Source: an uncultured Bacilli bacterium
GTDB lineage: Bacteria > Bacillota_I > Bacilli_A > RF39 > UBA660
Reading direction: 5' to 3'
NCBI GenBank assembly: GCA_949113215.1
Contig: CARZYU010000004.1
Span: 11,262 to 25,289, forward strand
DNA: 14,028 nucleotides
Both the position numbers and the translations under genes were made by a program. Positions 13,872 to 14,028 of the stretch are shown here, in pieces. The number at the start of each line of letters is the position of its first letter. The first letter of the stretch is position 1. Under the pieces are notes generated by a model. The model ran no database searches and had not been told where the DNA came from. It saw nothing but the letters and a program-made list of their open reading frames with translations.

Positions 13872-14028
13872 TTATTTCATCGACCGACAGCTGTATCCAC
13901 CTTTTCGAAAATCATTTACTACTTTCGAAATTTCTGTTTTGGGACGATAATCTAGATACATTCCATTCATCTCTACTAAATTCTTTCCTACTTTCGTTAC
14001 ATCCAATTTACTATAATCATAAACAGCC
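13872..14028 (-). CDS. C-terminal end of an unrecognised protein, cut by window edge
   Basis: The last 52 codons of a gene entering from the right edge and ending with TAA at 13872-13874. The visible tail contains LDVTKVGKNLVEMNGMYLDY and a basic end, FRKGGYSCRSMK. I do not recognise the family from this fragment. It reads as real protein, with no stop to the edge and a terminator-like hairpin just after the stop codon. No start, domain or function can be given. Confidence 0.6.
   Translation of the reverse strand, partial: AVYDYSKLDVTKVGKNLVEMNGMYLDYRPKTEISKVVNDFRKGGYSCRSMK

Overview
The window reads as a low-GC Bacillota chromosome. The style of the predicted proteins recalls uncultured gut lineages near RF39 and the Erysipelotrichales, but that placement is from memory and is tentative. 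TGA is used as an ordinary stop at tight gene junctions (7487-7489 and the ATGA overlap at 10993-10996), so the mycoplasma code is unlikely. No tRNA, rRNA, CRISPR array or transposase is visible, and no gene-free stretch exceeds 300 bases.

Region 1 (about 9102 down to base 1, minus strand) is one long operon of at least seven genes, running off the left edge. In transcription order it encodes a five-pass membrane protein with an outside domain (7487-9046), a membrane-anchored multidomain surface protein with a pilin-like segment, an Ig-like domain and two lectin-like modules (5620-7476), a class B-type sortase (4853-5608), a large secreted cysteine-rich protein (2455-4866), a small one-pass TadE/pseudopilin-like protein (1956-2441), a CpaB/RcpC-type SAF protein (1109-1924) and a CpaF/TadA secretion ATPase cut by the window edge (1-1076). 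Spacings are short and several Shine-Dalgarno (SD) sites sit on the previous stop codon. CpaF and CpaB identify a Tad-like secretion or pilus machine. The sortase and the unrecognised surface proteins make this version unusual and are the best candidate here for an undescribed system. TadB/TadC, the main pilin and the prepilin peptidase are not in view.

Region 2 (about 9110-10440) holds the only plus-strand gene, a RhuM-Doc/Fic fusion. It is visibly more AT-rich than its neighbours and lies between the pilus operon promoter and the next operon's terminator, with its own promoter, an operator-like dyad, a degraded leader ORF and a terminator. It looks like a transferred cargo gene of toxin or defence type.

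Region 3 (10442-13784, minus strand) is a housekeeping operon: a U32-family protein of the RNA-hydroxylation type, a membrane-anchored thioredoxin-like protein, and the tRNA wobble methyltransferase TrmL, ending at a clear hairpin terminator. Upstream of it lie a terminator and the C-terminal end of an unrecognised gene that enters from the right edge.
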